64,000 nt of DNA, taken from positions 224,087,498-224,151,497 of the forward strand of contig CM060978.1 of NCBI GenBank assembly GCA_030765065.1, read 5' to 3'. Positions 23,325 to 34,339 of this stretch are shown here, piece by piece. The notes beneath the pieces were generated by a model that made no database searches, was not told where the DNA came from, and saw nothing but the letters and a program-made list of their open reading frames with translations. How positions within the stretch are numbered: position 1 is the stretch's first letter; each line of letters begins with the position of its first letter. The position numbers and the translations under genes were made by a program. This stretch comes from Deroplatys truncata (Eukaryota > Arthropoda > Insecta > Mantodea > Mantidae).

Positions 23325-24680
23325 TGGGTGTCTCATAAAAAACACCAGCTATGCTTATTATGTAATGTGGGATGGCAAACTGAACATTTTTCAAGAAACA
23401 ACCCATGCCCAGAAAGGCATGGTTCGGGAGCTGTAGAGCATCGAAGTTTGAGGACAGTGGGTGTCAATCTGTTCAGATTCTTTTTGATGTCCTTGTAGTT
23501 ATGTAACCCATTAGACATGAGCATAATGCAGATGGACGATGTAAACCTAATAACATTCCTGTGCATGCACTACATTACCCCACACATTCCTTGGTGTGCA
23601 TCCTAGTTTAATACTGTTCCAGTGCTACACAGCAGCAGTGTAACATATATCATTACACGAATGTCCAAATGACCAACATGGATTGCAATGGAGAGCTGCT
23701 GCAAGATTGCACATGGAAAGGATTTAAATAGAAATACTCCAATCATTCTACGTTCGCGACCATTGAGAGACAATTAAGAGAATCCAGAATGTTTCAAGTA
23801 CATATGTTCTATCTGAAGTGTGTCCATTGTACACTTTTTGCCTATTGTAAATATTGTGTCACCTCTTCTGAATGTCCTGATTTAGGTGCCAAAACGTGAT
23901 GTGCACTTTGCTCGAACACCGCACTTTGAGGACACAGATTTGAAAATGTTCGGCAAGTGGCATAGGTGCAGCATACATGTAAAGATGTGTAATGTGTTGT
24001 CCATGACCAGCAGCTCCAGCCATACCGTCTTCAAAAAATCCAGACAATACAGGAGGACTACCCACAATGCCATTTTGTACAGTGGTATTTACATCAAGGC
24101 ATACAAACAGACTGACAGGACTAACCTACTTCAGATTCACAAGAGATGTTTTGCCCACCTTCTTGGATGTAATGCTACTACAGGTTCAGCAGGTAATGTG
24201 GCTGCAACACAATGGAGCTCCAGCACACAATCTGCGGAATCACCTGAATGTCATGTAAGTAAATCATTGGGTGGCTAGAGGGGGACCAGTTCCATGGCCA
24301 CACCCTTCAATTATTATCTGTGCGATACAATGAAGAATATGGTGTACAGTACTCCTGTAGCATTAGAGGAAGATCTCATTGTAGTAATCCACGGAGTGAT
24401 AGAAACTTTTACCATATAAATGTACCTATTCACTCTTGTGTGCATCACGCTCAGCACTGTCTATGTGGACTCTGCAGACATCCTCTTGTAATGCACTTTC
24501 TTGTTGGGGTTATGATGAAAATATGGGACACTCATCACCATACCCAATCCATTCTCAAACTTTGATGCTCTACAGTGCCCAAACCATGCTTTTCCGGACA
24601 TGGCTTCCTTCTTAAAAATGATCAGTTTGCAGTCTCATACAACATAATAAGCATTGTCAGCACTTTTCTGAGACAACCTA
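23325..24680 (+). mobile_element. Long-TIR mariner-like transposon, decayed
   Basis: Left block 23326-23455 and right block about 24554-24680 are inverted copies, each about 125 bp. Shared words include GTGTCTCA/GTTGTCTCA, ATGCTTATTATGT, GCAAACTGA, AAAGCATGG and CTGTAGAGCATC. Between them the plus strand encodes a degraded DDE transposase. The best stretch is RDVLPTFLDV ... QQVMWLQHNGAPAH (24160-24240), like the QQDGAPAH block of DUF4817-type mariner relatives but with Asn in place of the catalytic Asp. Later sequence (RGGPVPWP near 24275) keeps the family order with stops. Length is about 1.36 kb. Confidence 0.65.
24067..24258 (+). pseudogene. Transposase catalytic remnant
   Basis: 63-codon frame holding FRFTRDVLPTFLDVMLL and MWLQHNGAPAHNLRNHLNV. 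The order matches the middle of insect mariner-like transposases. The family Asp in QQDGAPAH reads Asn, and stops follow at once. It lies inside the long-TIR element. Confidence 0.6.
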
Positions 24681-24689
24681 TATGTTTAA

Positions 24690-25677
24690 CATAATATACT
24701 TTCTTTGAGAAATTTTATTTTAAGAAAAATGCCACAAAAAAAGCCCCTAATTCATTGTCAATGACAATTAAAAAGATTTTATAAACAAAATTGTAAAGAA
24801 GTAAGTTCATTGCACCACAAACAGCCGTTCTGTTTATTCTGGTTGCATAAAAATATTCTGTTTATTAAAATAATATTTAGCTATGGGTGAGATTATCGTA
24901 AAAATGATTATTTATACGATTTCAGAAGTATTTCTGAAAATGTTGAAAACAAGCTAGAACATGGCTTTATCGATGAGAAATGTGCACTCCATCTAAAAAG
25001 GGAGGGGGGGGGGGTTATGCACACTCCACTATGACAAATAACTGCTTTAAAGCTTTATTACATGACACATGAAGATATCGCAAGGAAGTTTCAAAATGTT
25101 CAACATAAAAAGCCACACACTTTTGATTTTGGTGATTTTGTGTCATTTGTGGACTTTTATCTTTGCCACATGGTAGCTATAGCAATTGTTCACTAATGCA
25201 TTCTTTAAAAAACATAATCCTACATACTGATGAGGCAATTCAATCCAGATTTAATCATTTAAATATAGATAACCGCCAGTATTAAACTATATAAATATTT
25301 TTGGACCACTTTGTACAGTGATAATTGTAAATACATATAGTTGGTATAGGGTTGGGAGTTAGCTGTCATAGCATGCTTTCTCACCACAGTGGAGCAAGTT
25401 CCCTTAGGCACTGGGCACTGTAGTCTTTTGTTGTTGACACTATTCACTTCTGATGCATCAAACTTCCTTTATACTTTGAAAACATTTTTTTCTTTCTATC
25501 TTAAAATATATTTTACATCGCATAGTAATTTCTTCTCTCTGATTTAAAACAATTTTTTTTTTTCTGAAAATTATTTCACATCACATTGTAATTTCATTTC
25601 CTTAAATCTGTGACAGACCATAATATACTTAAAAAATTAAAAATAAACTAGAGAACTAAATATTACATGCATTTTAC
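24690..25677. other. Intron DNA, nothing recognised
   Basis: AT-rich, with a poly-G run near 25006. No supported feature. Confidence 0.4.
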
Positions 25678-26001
25678 CTGGGAACGCTTGCCATTTTCTG
25701 TTTGTACAGAGGCTGATGGTTGAGGGGTTTGTGATATATGGACAACAGGAGATGAAGTAACAGAAGTGGGAAGCTGTGGTGGCTGTTGATGCTGCTGCGG
25801 TTGCTGCTGTGATTGTGTGGAATGATCATAAAAGAAATGAGTCTGTACAGTTGGCGCAGCGGTGCTTGTAGCCACAAAGGAAGGCACCGTATTTGTTCCC
25901 ATGCAGACATCAGATGTCATGGATCTTGATGTTGCCTGATGGACAGGCTTCATTCTATCTAGCACCATGCTGCTAACCATACCACCTGTGCATTCTGAAA
26001 T
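25678..26001 (-). CDS. wge: wge-like exon, Ser/Thr/Gln-rich
   Basis: The exon is 324 nt (108 codons), phase 0 at both ends. The acceptor chosen is GATGGCAG followed by ATTTCAGAATGC. A second AG seven bases further in would break the frame, so the upstream one is preferred. It starts ISECTGGMVSSMVLDRMKP, passes through STAAPTVQTHFFYDH and a Gln/Pro run, and ends with NGKRSQ before the donor GTAAAAT. No enzymatic domain is visible; this is probably a disordered linker. The other two frames are shadows. Confidence 0.75.
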
Positions 26002-26154
26002 CTGCCATCAACATACCAGCATTAAACCGTGTTAGTAGTAAGACATTAAAGAAGAATCGTTAATTTAACTCAACATTTTTTATTAAATGGATTCATACAA
26101 TATATAAATTTTTGTTGTAATATAAAAGTTGTTTTCTGATACACAGAACAAGAT

Positions 26155-26770
26155 ATACCGAGTGGTCGTTATATGGCCCAGCCACGACTTCATGTATGAT
26201 TCACTTGCACTGCAGTAACCTTGATATCATTCCACTAGATCACTAGCGGTGAATGACCTCTTCAAATCTATGCTTATTGGCTGTGAATGTCAGCTGTCAG
26301 TTACTGCCTTCTGTTCGGCTGCAAAGACTAGAGTTTGTTCATTGTCGTCTCAAAAGTGGAAGCTTATTCAAACATCTGTGTTGTGTGTGAATTACTTTAA
26401 AGTATTCTTATTATTGCTGCTGTTCTTGTCTTGTTATTAGTCCACTGAAATGCCTACCAAAAATTCACATTTGTACAAAGAATTTTTATGTACAATACAT
26501 ACATTAACACCGAATCATGTAGACAAGCGTGTAGGCAATTTCAGGAGACATTTCCTGATATTTCAGCTCCAAATAGAAATACTGTCACATATCTGGTTAA
26601 TAAGTTTAGGGCAATGGGACTGCTAAATGCTAAACCTAAGAAGCGAAAAAGTCAAGTTGTAATGGAGGGAAAAATTGTCAAAATTAGTACTGCCGAGGGT
26701 ATGCGAACCCCCTTGAGGGGCATTGGACCCCTCTGTGCGGTGTGGGGTCTCCGGTCTGCCGGAGGACACC
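26155..26770 (+). pseudogene. DUF4817 transposon head remnant
   Basis: The frame at 26488-26680 reads ESCRQACRQFQETFPD, then PNRNTVTYLVNKFRAMG and a basic tail KPKKRKSQ. This is the N-terminal helix-turn-helix (DUF4817) of insect mariner relatives. An upstream ATG in another frame (26450, MPTKNSHLYKEF) suggests a frameshift near 26485. The likely 5-prime end is near 26155 (GAGTGGTCGTTATATGGCCC). The GC-rich end at 26690-26770 (CCCTTGAGGGGCATTGG) is not explained. No right-hand TIR was found. Confidence 0.55.
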
Positions 26771-26779
26771 CACTTTCAA

Positions 26780-29285
26780 AACCACTTAAAAGGTTACTAT
26801 TACTATGTTACATTTTGTTACTATTACTCTTGAGTATGCAACACAAGATTTTTAAAATGGACGGTGTAGTAGATAGCATGCTGCACACACATGATCTGGG
26901 CCGGCTCATAAAAAGACCACTCTATATTTCTGGTTTGACAAGTACTATATTTGGTTGAAACAAGATACGACTTGTAACAGTTAATGCAAGAGAGTGAGCT
27001 GGAGGGCTGCATAACCACATAAACAACAATCACTAGCTGTTCAGCTGTGCACTAATTTAAGTTAATTTTATAATATCCGTATATTATAGACAAGCTATTA
27101 TGTTCTCCCTATAAAATTACATAAAGGCTGCACTGTGATAACAAAGCCAAATAATTCAGAAAAAATTATAATAATGAGAGCACCAGAAACTGTGTACTAC
27201 AATGTGCATACTTGGTATCAAATTCATACTGCCCCTGCAGTTCAGCTTTTAGATGAAAGAAAAAGAGCAACATACTGGCAAGAGCAGTGGTAAAGAGGAT
27301 GTTGCCATGAAAATGTTTCCTTTAGCAATTATGTCACAAGTTACTTACTGGGTTTATATCTTCTGCTGTAGTCATCTACATAAATTGTTCCAAATCCAGA
27401 TACTTGTTGACTATAAACTGGCTTTTTATAACTAAGCCATTCAAATGATGGCAAGCAACATTGGCAGATTCTTTGAATATGCTAATTTTTCTTTTCTTTT
27501 CCCCCATGAGGGGCCGAGGGACATGTAAAAATATGTAAATATTCAGAGAGGAAAAGGAAAATTGTTCAGTTCAAAATTTGACAACACACAAAAAGCAAAA
27601 ACTAAAATAGTTGCATTAATTGGATAAAAAAGGAGCTGAAAGCACAAAAGATGGTAATGCAAGAATTAGTTGTAAGCAATTAAAAAGAACTGTAGTAAAA
27701 GCTGTGATTTAAGAAAACAAAAACAAATAAACAAAAAAACTACGGGTTTGTTTTAAAAAAAATGGTAATGAAATTGTATGGATTCTACATACCTTAAATT
27801 TTCAACCATTATTAAGGAACTTATTATAACTGAGTACTACTTTTTCCAGCCTTTCATCACAGTAACATGTACTCTGTGATAAAAGCCATTACTGTTACTA
27901 TGAGATGCTCTCTTTCATCAATGCCTGACACCTAGGGTCTTCTTCAAAAGAAGAAACAGACAAAAATCACTTGGTGCAGAATGAGAACTGTAGGGTGAAT
28001 ACTCATGAATCACTAGGTCATTTGAATAAGAACAATTCCTAACTTGGCACCAAATAATTCTCATTTACTTTCTCATCTGAAGAACTTCCTTGGTGGCATG
28101 CATTTTAATCATGATTTCAAAGAAGCACTTCATTACAGGTATGTAAACCAGTGTCTCAACATGAAGAAAATGAAGTTTAAGGTAAGCAGAAGCTAATACA
28201 ATTAATATTTTGAAAATAATGAGGGTTAAAACAAAGAGGTTGAGGGAGAAACCTTACTATTCACTTTAAAAAGATATGCAGCGTAGCAACAATCATTAAT
28301 TAAGAGTTTCAGCACATGCTGTTGTTAAAATCACAAACACAGGGCTCTTAAATGCAATATAATGTAAGTTCTCAGAGCGCATACATACATGCATGCATAC
28401 CTTAACCTGTACTCAAATAAAACTAAATAAGTTTATAACGAGAGAAAGTATGCAGATGAAGAATAGCATTAATGCTATTTTCTATGAGAAACAAAAAACA
28501 AACCAGTATGGAATAAATGCATTCCTCTTCATTCCAAAAAAAAAAGTACAGATTACTTTAAATTCCATGCAAGTAAACAATGTACATACCAAAATAAATA
28601 TAAAGAGCATTCTCAGATAATTTTGCCTATTGCAAATGAAAACAATTTTGTGATAATAATCTTTGGTGCAACCTTAGCTGGTAATTGGCATTTGCCAGTA
28701 CATGGTAACGAGCTCTAGAAGTCAAGGAAAGATGTAATTACATCATTGAGGTCTCCTAGCAACCACCAAAAGCATCAATAGCAGGCAAGATGTCCTTGGC
28801 AAGAAGCATTATTCTATTGCAGTAATATTTTTCCTACTGCTGAATGACATAATGTTTACAAATGAGATAACCCATTGCATTAATTACTTCCAACTTGAAT
28901 AGCCCAAGAATAAAGTTGTTCCATATGCATTGTTCAATGGTATTGCTTAATTGCTTTGTCATAATTTTAGAATTGGTTAACTCAAAATGTACACATGTTG
29001 GTAGATGGTGGATACATATTTTACAAGGCAAAAAGTAGCTAAAAAATGAATACAGGCATTTTTAGCAGATGCACCCTGATAAAATAAGGGCACAATATTA
29101 TACTCTGTGTAAGCATACTTTATCACAAACAGCATTTGCTCATTAGAGCAAAGTATCTGTCATTCATATATTTTATTTAAGTAACTTTGTGTTCACTTCA
29201 GCACAACCCTAGACTTAACTTTTGTCAAGTAAATGAGCAATCAAGTAGGAAGTTCTTTTAGTACTTTTACAGTACTCATTACATT
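26780..29285. other. Intron DNA, nothing recognised
   Basis: AT-rich intron. Short frames on both strands have no recognisable content. Confidence 0.4.
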
Positions 29286-29290
29286 GATTT

Positions 29291-30150
29291 TTACTTTCTC
29301 TACTACGTGTAGGGGAAGTATTGTATTCCACCCAAAAACTCGATACCGAGATTTCACCTCAAATATGCGTTTTTAGGGCCCCTCAATCCAAAAAAAAACA
29401 TTTTTGGAAACATGTCCGTGTGTGTCTGTGTGTCTGTCAGTGTCTCTGTGAACAGCATAACTCAGAAATGAACAGTCGGATAAACACCAAACTTGGTATT
29501 TACGTTCAGTATCTTCCAGAGATGCGACACGAAGGTTTTCAAGAAAATCCCCCACCCCAGATTACCCTTCACATGGAACATTTTTCGAAAATTTTAATTT
29601 TCTCTACAATGGCTCTGATGATTTTGATTAAAATATCATATGTTTAAGATATTTTCATGACAAATGAAATGTATATCTCAAATTTTCTGGGAATGTCTCC
29701 AAAAGTATTCTTCATTGTGAACGACTTTTGCATAGCTGGTAAACCATAAGAGATAGACAAATTTTTACTACACAAAAAATGTAGATCGCATTAAAATACA
29801 CAATTTATGTCATACTTTTTTTTTTGTTTAGTGAACCATTTTCGAGATATTGCTTGTTTCCCCTTAAATTTTCCAATACTTTTGCCTTTTCTCAAATGGA
29901 AATTCATTATTTTTTTTTGGGGGGGGGGGGAGTCCTGGTAATGCAAAGAGAAAGGAATACTCCACATTGCAACCAGCTCTTAAAATATTTGACTATTGCT
30001 TAAAGCCTACCAATTCCCCTTGCATCTACAAGAAAATTAGCAATAAGATTAACATCTCAATCTCTCGATTAACATGAAGCTTATGGAGAATAAGTGTTTG
30101 TAAAAATAGTTTGTACAAGAGTAGAGAAAGTCATGTGAATGTAACGCATC
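29291..30150 (+). repeat. 0.86-kb TG-bearing repeat, family R, copy 1
   Basis: Begins TTACTTTCTCTACTACG and ends near GAGTAGAGAAAGTCATGTGA, so the 12-bp word ACTTTCTCTACT is inverted at the two ends. In order it contains CCACCCAAAAA-TCGATACCGAG, a TGTG/TCTG microsatellite, GAACAGCATAACTCA, ACCAAACTTGGTATT, GATGCGACACGAAGG, AATTTTCTGGGAATGTC, AACTGGTAAACC-type sequence and GATTAACATGAAGC. Frames inside are repeat-borne and not conserved as protein. Confidence 0.75.
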
Positions 30151-30570
30151 AAATTTTTTTTTCTAAATAACTGCATACATGTTTGCTACCTACACTATGT
30201 ATTCTTGAACATCTATGCCAAAAACAGTAGCACTGCTGTCCTTAAACAATTATTACCAACTAAGAGGGTACAAATAAGGAAGCTGTTCAACTATAAACTT
30301 TACATATATAGCCTTGGTTAGAAAATATTTTATATGTTTGTAGTTAGTAAAATTGAAACTAAGATGAAAGATGTGGTTGTGATATTTCGAGCCTTCTCTG
30401 CAAAAATTTTGAAAATATTAATACATATTTTAATAACCTTGAAAATGTTCAATCCAATTACGTTTATTTTGATACTGGTGTCTTTGATAGTCTTCGCTTC
30501 AGCGTACTACAAATAAAATATCTGGTTTGTTTTCATTTTCTCTATAGAGCTGACAGCTTACAATACTTAC

Positions 30571-30708
30571 TTGAGTAACCTCACTAACAGAAGGGCAAGA
30601 ACAACATTGTGGATAGGGTGTCCAAGGCATGGGATAGTTAGTCACTGATTGGTTTGTAAGAAATCTTGCACATGGCAGTGCATTAGAACACATGACGATT
30701 CCATTTCT
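30571..30708 (-). CDS. wge: wge-like exon, Cys/Pro-rich
   Basis: There is a strong polypyrimidine acceptor (TTGTTTTCCAG) above 30708 and a consensus donor GTAAGTATT at 30570. The exon is 138 nt, exactly 46 codons, phase 0 at both ends. It encodes a Cys/Pro/Thr-rich segment with the cluster YPQCCSCPS and ends VSEVTQ. No named domain is recognised. Its place in the gene follows from phase: the 38020 exon ends in phase 0 and the 26001 exon begins in phase 0. It could be an alternatively used cassette, since skipping it keeps the frame. Confidence 0.7.
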
Positions 30709-31502
30709 CTGGAAAACAAGCATAAAGGCAAGTTGACAGAAGGTAGGTGTACCTAACCATGACCTAAAAGTTTTGTTGTAAAGGTAACACTATCATAAAG
30801 CAACAAAAAAGCCTATGGCATATAGTATTTGTCATTCCTCTTTTATTTAAAAAAATAAGGTTAAAGAAATGAACATAAAAAAATGTAATTGTCTCGTTAC
30901 TAAGAAGAAAATAAACTGTTGCAGTGAGAGAACCTGATGTTTCAGTTTTAATTGTCTAAATGAACATCTATGAGGCTAAGAATAATAAGCGCAAATGCTA
31001 GAATAACAGATTATGGGCCCAGGCACATGAATTACCATGAAATGCAGATTTAATAAATATTCACAGGAAGTGATTTTAATAACTGGTCATTCAGAATCAG
31101 GCTTGATGGAAGAACACTCCTTCCTTTGGAGACACTAGATGAATAATTTACTACAGTAAAACCAGAAGAGCAAGCTAAAAACATAAAACCCAAGAACATA
31201 ACTGTGCAATGCATAAATGACTTGCACTTAAAAATAATCAAGGATTGTGGCACAGCATATGAGATTATTCAAAGCTTACAGCTGTATTTCACTGTGCAGG
31301 TAATGCATCACAGCTTCTATAGAGAGATTGCTAACACAACGAAAATAACAGACTTGAATTCTTTTTTAACATTTGACAAGCTGATCAGAGACATGGAATC
31401 ATCAGAAGCAAAACCGAATGTCAGTGAGACCATCTGTTACTTATTACTTGCTAATTAATTTTGAAAATTTAGAAGCTAGTAACAGTGATGTGTCATAGTT
31501 TA

Positions 31503-31557
31503 AAATAAAGAGAGTTGAAGGTTGTTACACTACATCACTAAAATGTTCTTACTTGAA
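31503..31557. repeat. Direct repeat beside Penelope-like fragment, copy 1
   Basis: About 55 bp, from AAATAAAGAGAGTTGAAGG to AAATGTTCTTACTTGAA, repeated almost exactly at 33829-33884 in the same orientation. In the second copy the sequence goes on into a hammerhead-like core, which is absent here. Confidence 0.65.
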
Positions 31558-31603
31558 TTATTGAATTTACAAAAAACGATCTATTAAATTCACAATAGAA
31601 AAA

Positions 31604-31877
31604 GAAGAACATGGCCATTTTACCTTACCTAGACATCAAGATCATCAGAAATAATGCACACAACGAACTAACGTTCGGCATTTACAGAAAACCAACTCAC
31701 ATAGAAAATTATATTAAAAGCAATAGCTACAATCCTACAAGTCACAAACATGCAATTTTAAATAGTATTACAAACAGGTTAGTACATATACCATTGGAGA
31801 AAGAGGAATACCAGAAAGAATACCAACACATTATTCACATAGCCAGACTTCCAAAAATCCTGCAGATGAGACTTTGA
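31604..31877 (+). pseudogene. Penelope-like reverse transcriptase C-terminal fragment
   Basis: The frame runs ILPYLDIKIIRNNAHNELTF, GIYRKPTHIENYI, NPTSHKHAILNSITNRL and ends HIARLP. The LPFLD...IYRKPT...H..HK..........R pattern is the thumb region of Penelope-type reverse transcriptases. The N-terminal catalytic motifs and any GIY-YIG endonuclease are missing. A diverged non-LTR relative is the alternative. Confidence 0.6.
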
Positions 31878-31879
31878 AG

Positions 31880-33235
31880 TCTCAAAACAATCGTCCAAAT
31901 TTTTTACCATCATGATGTAAGTGAAGGCTTTTAATATCATTCGACTCATTTATTTTATGAGGAATCCTCTTGCCTGATAGGCCTGGACCAGAATTTCTAT
32001 TGACAAGTGAAGTACTAAATAAAGTAGAGCATTCATTATGAACTGGACATTACTTTAAGAAAGTCTTCTTATAATCAATTAAAGCACTGCACGTGTAACA
32101 GTTTTTGATAAAGAATGTGTATCCTGTGGTCCGATGGCATAAAATTGCAGAATGTTCTTTCACTTGTTATTGATGGCATACATAACAGTGGACAAAGAAA
32201 TGTCTTGATCATGGTTGCACAGAGTGACAGGAGAAATACGAAAATCCTTCAATGATGAAGACAGTTTAATTGCAAATTGCAAAAAAAAAATATTCTTAAA
32301 GGCCCTTTTGGGTGTCAAAATACAGGAAATTGGTGCCCATGGCCCTCTGCCTCCACAGCCCTTAATAACTTGGAGAGGGACTTGATTGAATGCAACTCTT
32401 TACGATGCCAAATATTTAAATGAAATTGTTCGGGTAATAGAAACTTTTGATGAAAACGACAGTTCCTCAGTTAAAACTGTGCAATTGATGGACTTAAGTG
32501 CACTGAAGATGAATCTGGATTTCATACAAAATAATTTTAGATGCATCCCGGAAACAATTAAACTGTTACAATATTGCAGCACCAGTTACATCAATAAGTA
32601 AGTGTGTACAACAGAAATTGCATGCAGTTCTACATAAAAGTTGTGGATATACCAAATTGTGTGTAATCAAGGATCTGTACAGTTCACCTGAGAATAACAA
32701 AGTACATGAAGTGCACATCAATTATTTGTGGTTTGCCCCCATCACATCATGTGACCTCGAATACACCTCGTAATACGATATTTAAGTGAAAACCTTAGGA
32801 GATTTGCTTTTTGAAACATTTAGAAAATATATTGTAGTGCACTGTAATGCTAACTCTGCAACCATAATAGCATATCATGAGAAAAAAAATTACCTATAAA
32901 AATACTTAGGTCAATGAACACACTGTATTTCACAATTAACATTTTGTATTTCTGTGATGAATACTATACCTATAAATGTGTATAATTTCATACATTATTT
33001 ACACATGTATATTTTGTTTCTGGATGAACGAATTATCCAACCAAAATAAGTGAGCCATGAAACATGTTTGAAACATTTCTAAGTGTGAACAGTGAGGTAT
33101 ACATTGAGTGTTGCATTACATTTATATCAGTTTGTTATGACTTGCCGCTCCACCGCTGACCAACGCAATGCATGCACAGTAAACAAACAGTACCTATAGT
33201 ATAGTAACATGTAACGTGTTTCATCAGTGTCCAAG
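31880..33235. other. Intron DNA, possible retroelement debris
   Basis: No delimited feature. The plus frame at 32386-32601 (MNATLYDAKYLNEIVRVIE) is open for 71 codons but is not recognised. Being close to retroelement pieces, it may be remnant sequence. Confidence 0.35.
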
Positions 33236-33237
33236 TT

Positions 33238-33800
33238 TCAGTGTGTGATGATTACTTTATTCTTTTCGAACTTAACCCCAAGTCCCAATTCTTCTATTCT
33301 TCTTACAGAAGGCAAATTATCTGCCAAATGAGGAATGTAAAGCACATTTTTTATAGTAGCCATTTCAGCACTAACAACAGCTATTTTTGTTGCCATTAAC
33401 CACTCATTTTTCTTGGCAATATCCTTTAGAAAGTACTTTTCTGAGATCACAGATGATCCAATGCTCTGGAATCAACATAAAACTGTACACTGTACCTGTC
33501 TTATCTCCTAACCTATAATTTGCTAGGAAACATATTTCATCCTCATCTAGATCTTTCTCTGGCTCTTTCTTCTTCACCTGGTTCACTTCCTTTTTCCTTG
33601 GAGATCTGAATTTACATTCAGACTTCTTAGCTCTTTTCTTTCACAGTGGTAGCAGTCATACATAAATTTTCTTTCCTGAAGCTTGTTCTGTTTGGTAACA
33701 AATGACTTTAAGCATTCTTAAAACGTTTAAATTTCTTCGTCGAGAAGTCGATTATTGACAAATTCTAATGTCAATTCTGAGCCCATTGTCTCGATTGCTG
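33238..33800 (-). pseudogene. Copia-type gag/protease-region remnant
   Basis: Read on the minus strand the pieces come in gag-pol order. GSELTLEFVNNRLLDEE near 33780 is the typical end of the copia gag domain. A zinc-knuckle start, CYHCER, lies near 33645. A Lys/Glu-rich linker leads to a piece near 33500-33460 resembling the region before integrase. VLYIPHLADNLPSVRRIEE near 33290 is the copia pre-integrase signature. Frameshifts and stops separate the pieces. No LTRs were found. Confidence 0.6.
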
Positions 33801-33828
33801 TGACTACAATGACATAGTAAGTAATATA

Positions 33829-33884
33829 AAATAAAGAGAGTTGAAGGTTGTTACACAACAACACTAAAATGTTCTTACTTGAAC
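33829..33884. repeat. Direct repeat, copy 2
   Basis: Near-identical to 31503-31557 over AATAAAGAGAGTTGAAGG, GTTGTTACAC and AAATGTTCTTACTTGAA, with a few changes in the middle (ACAACAAC versus TACATCAC). It forms the 3-prime side of the hammerhead-like fold on the minus strand. Confidence 0.65.
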
Positions 33885-33930
33885 GTGTTTCGGGAGATGG
33901 TTTGCTCCCATCGTCAGCATGTTTTCAACT
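33839..33930 (-). ncRNA. Hammerhead-ribozyme-like fold
   Basis: On the minus strand CTGACGA (33917-33911) is followed by GGGAG / CTCCC stem II with an 8-nt loop, then GAAA (33891-33888). ACAC then pairs with GTGT 20 nt later as stem III, leaving a U before the predicted cleavage point. AGTTGAA and TTCAACT close the outer stem I. This is the order of a type I hammerhead: CUGANGA, stem II, GAAA, stem III, UH. Oddities are an unpaired U between CTGACGA and stem II and a weak inner stem I. Penelope-like elements are known to carry such motifs, and a Penelope-like fragment lies 2 kb away. Confidence 0.6.
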
Positions 33931-34099
33931 GATTTTGCTGGTTATTATCTGGGGAATGTTCTGTGCTGGGCTGATGAATCTCCAAAGGCTGCTGGGTGGC
34001 GGCAGTTCGAAATTCATTAGGTGATTCCTGTGTTTGATATGTATTTTTCGGTAAATTGTCATACTTTTGCCCCCATTTGTGTCACTTTTGCCCGCATTA

Positions 34100-34330
34100 G
34101 GTCTTACGCTTGCTCTAACGTAATGCTGCCAACATATGAATAATGCCACCGAAGCCGGTAAGATACTCAGCCTCAAAGCGTAGCTGAGAGATTGAGGGCC
34201 CTCAGCCTCAAAGCGTAGCTGAGGGATGTTTTTTATAAGGTGATGAGTGTAGCAAGTTGCGGCCAAGAGGCCGCAACTGCGAAGCGCCGACAGAGCGTAG
34301 CCCAGGGATCTGCGCTTCTAAAACTCAAAT
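34100..34330. repeat. Hairpin-rich repeat with AGCGTAGC units
   Basis: Two near-identical 25-bp units (CTCAGCCTCAAAGCGTAGCT, then GAG) begin near 34167 and 34201, and a third related unit (CAGAGCGTAGCCCAGGGATC) lies near 34290. A perfect hairpin GTTGCGGCC-AAGA-GGCCGCAAC is at 34256-34277, and GAAGCGC/GCGCTTC pair around the third unit. The same family appears inverted at 60893-60995. Not identified. Confidence 0.55.
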
Positions 34331-34339
34331 GATTCACGT

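Noticed and set aside
26001-26001. Alternative acceptor seven bases inside the exon (TTTCAG before AATGC)
   Set aside because: It would shift the frame relative to the phase-0 end of the previous exon and hit a stop within a dozen codons.
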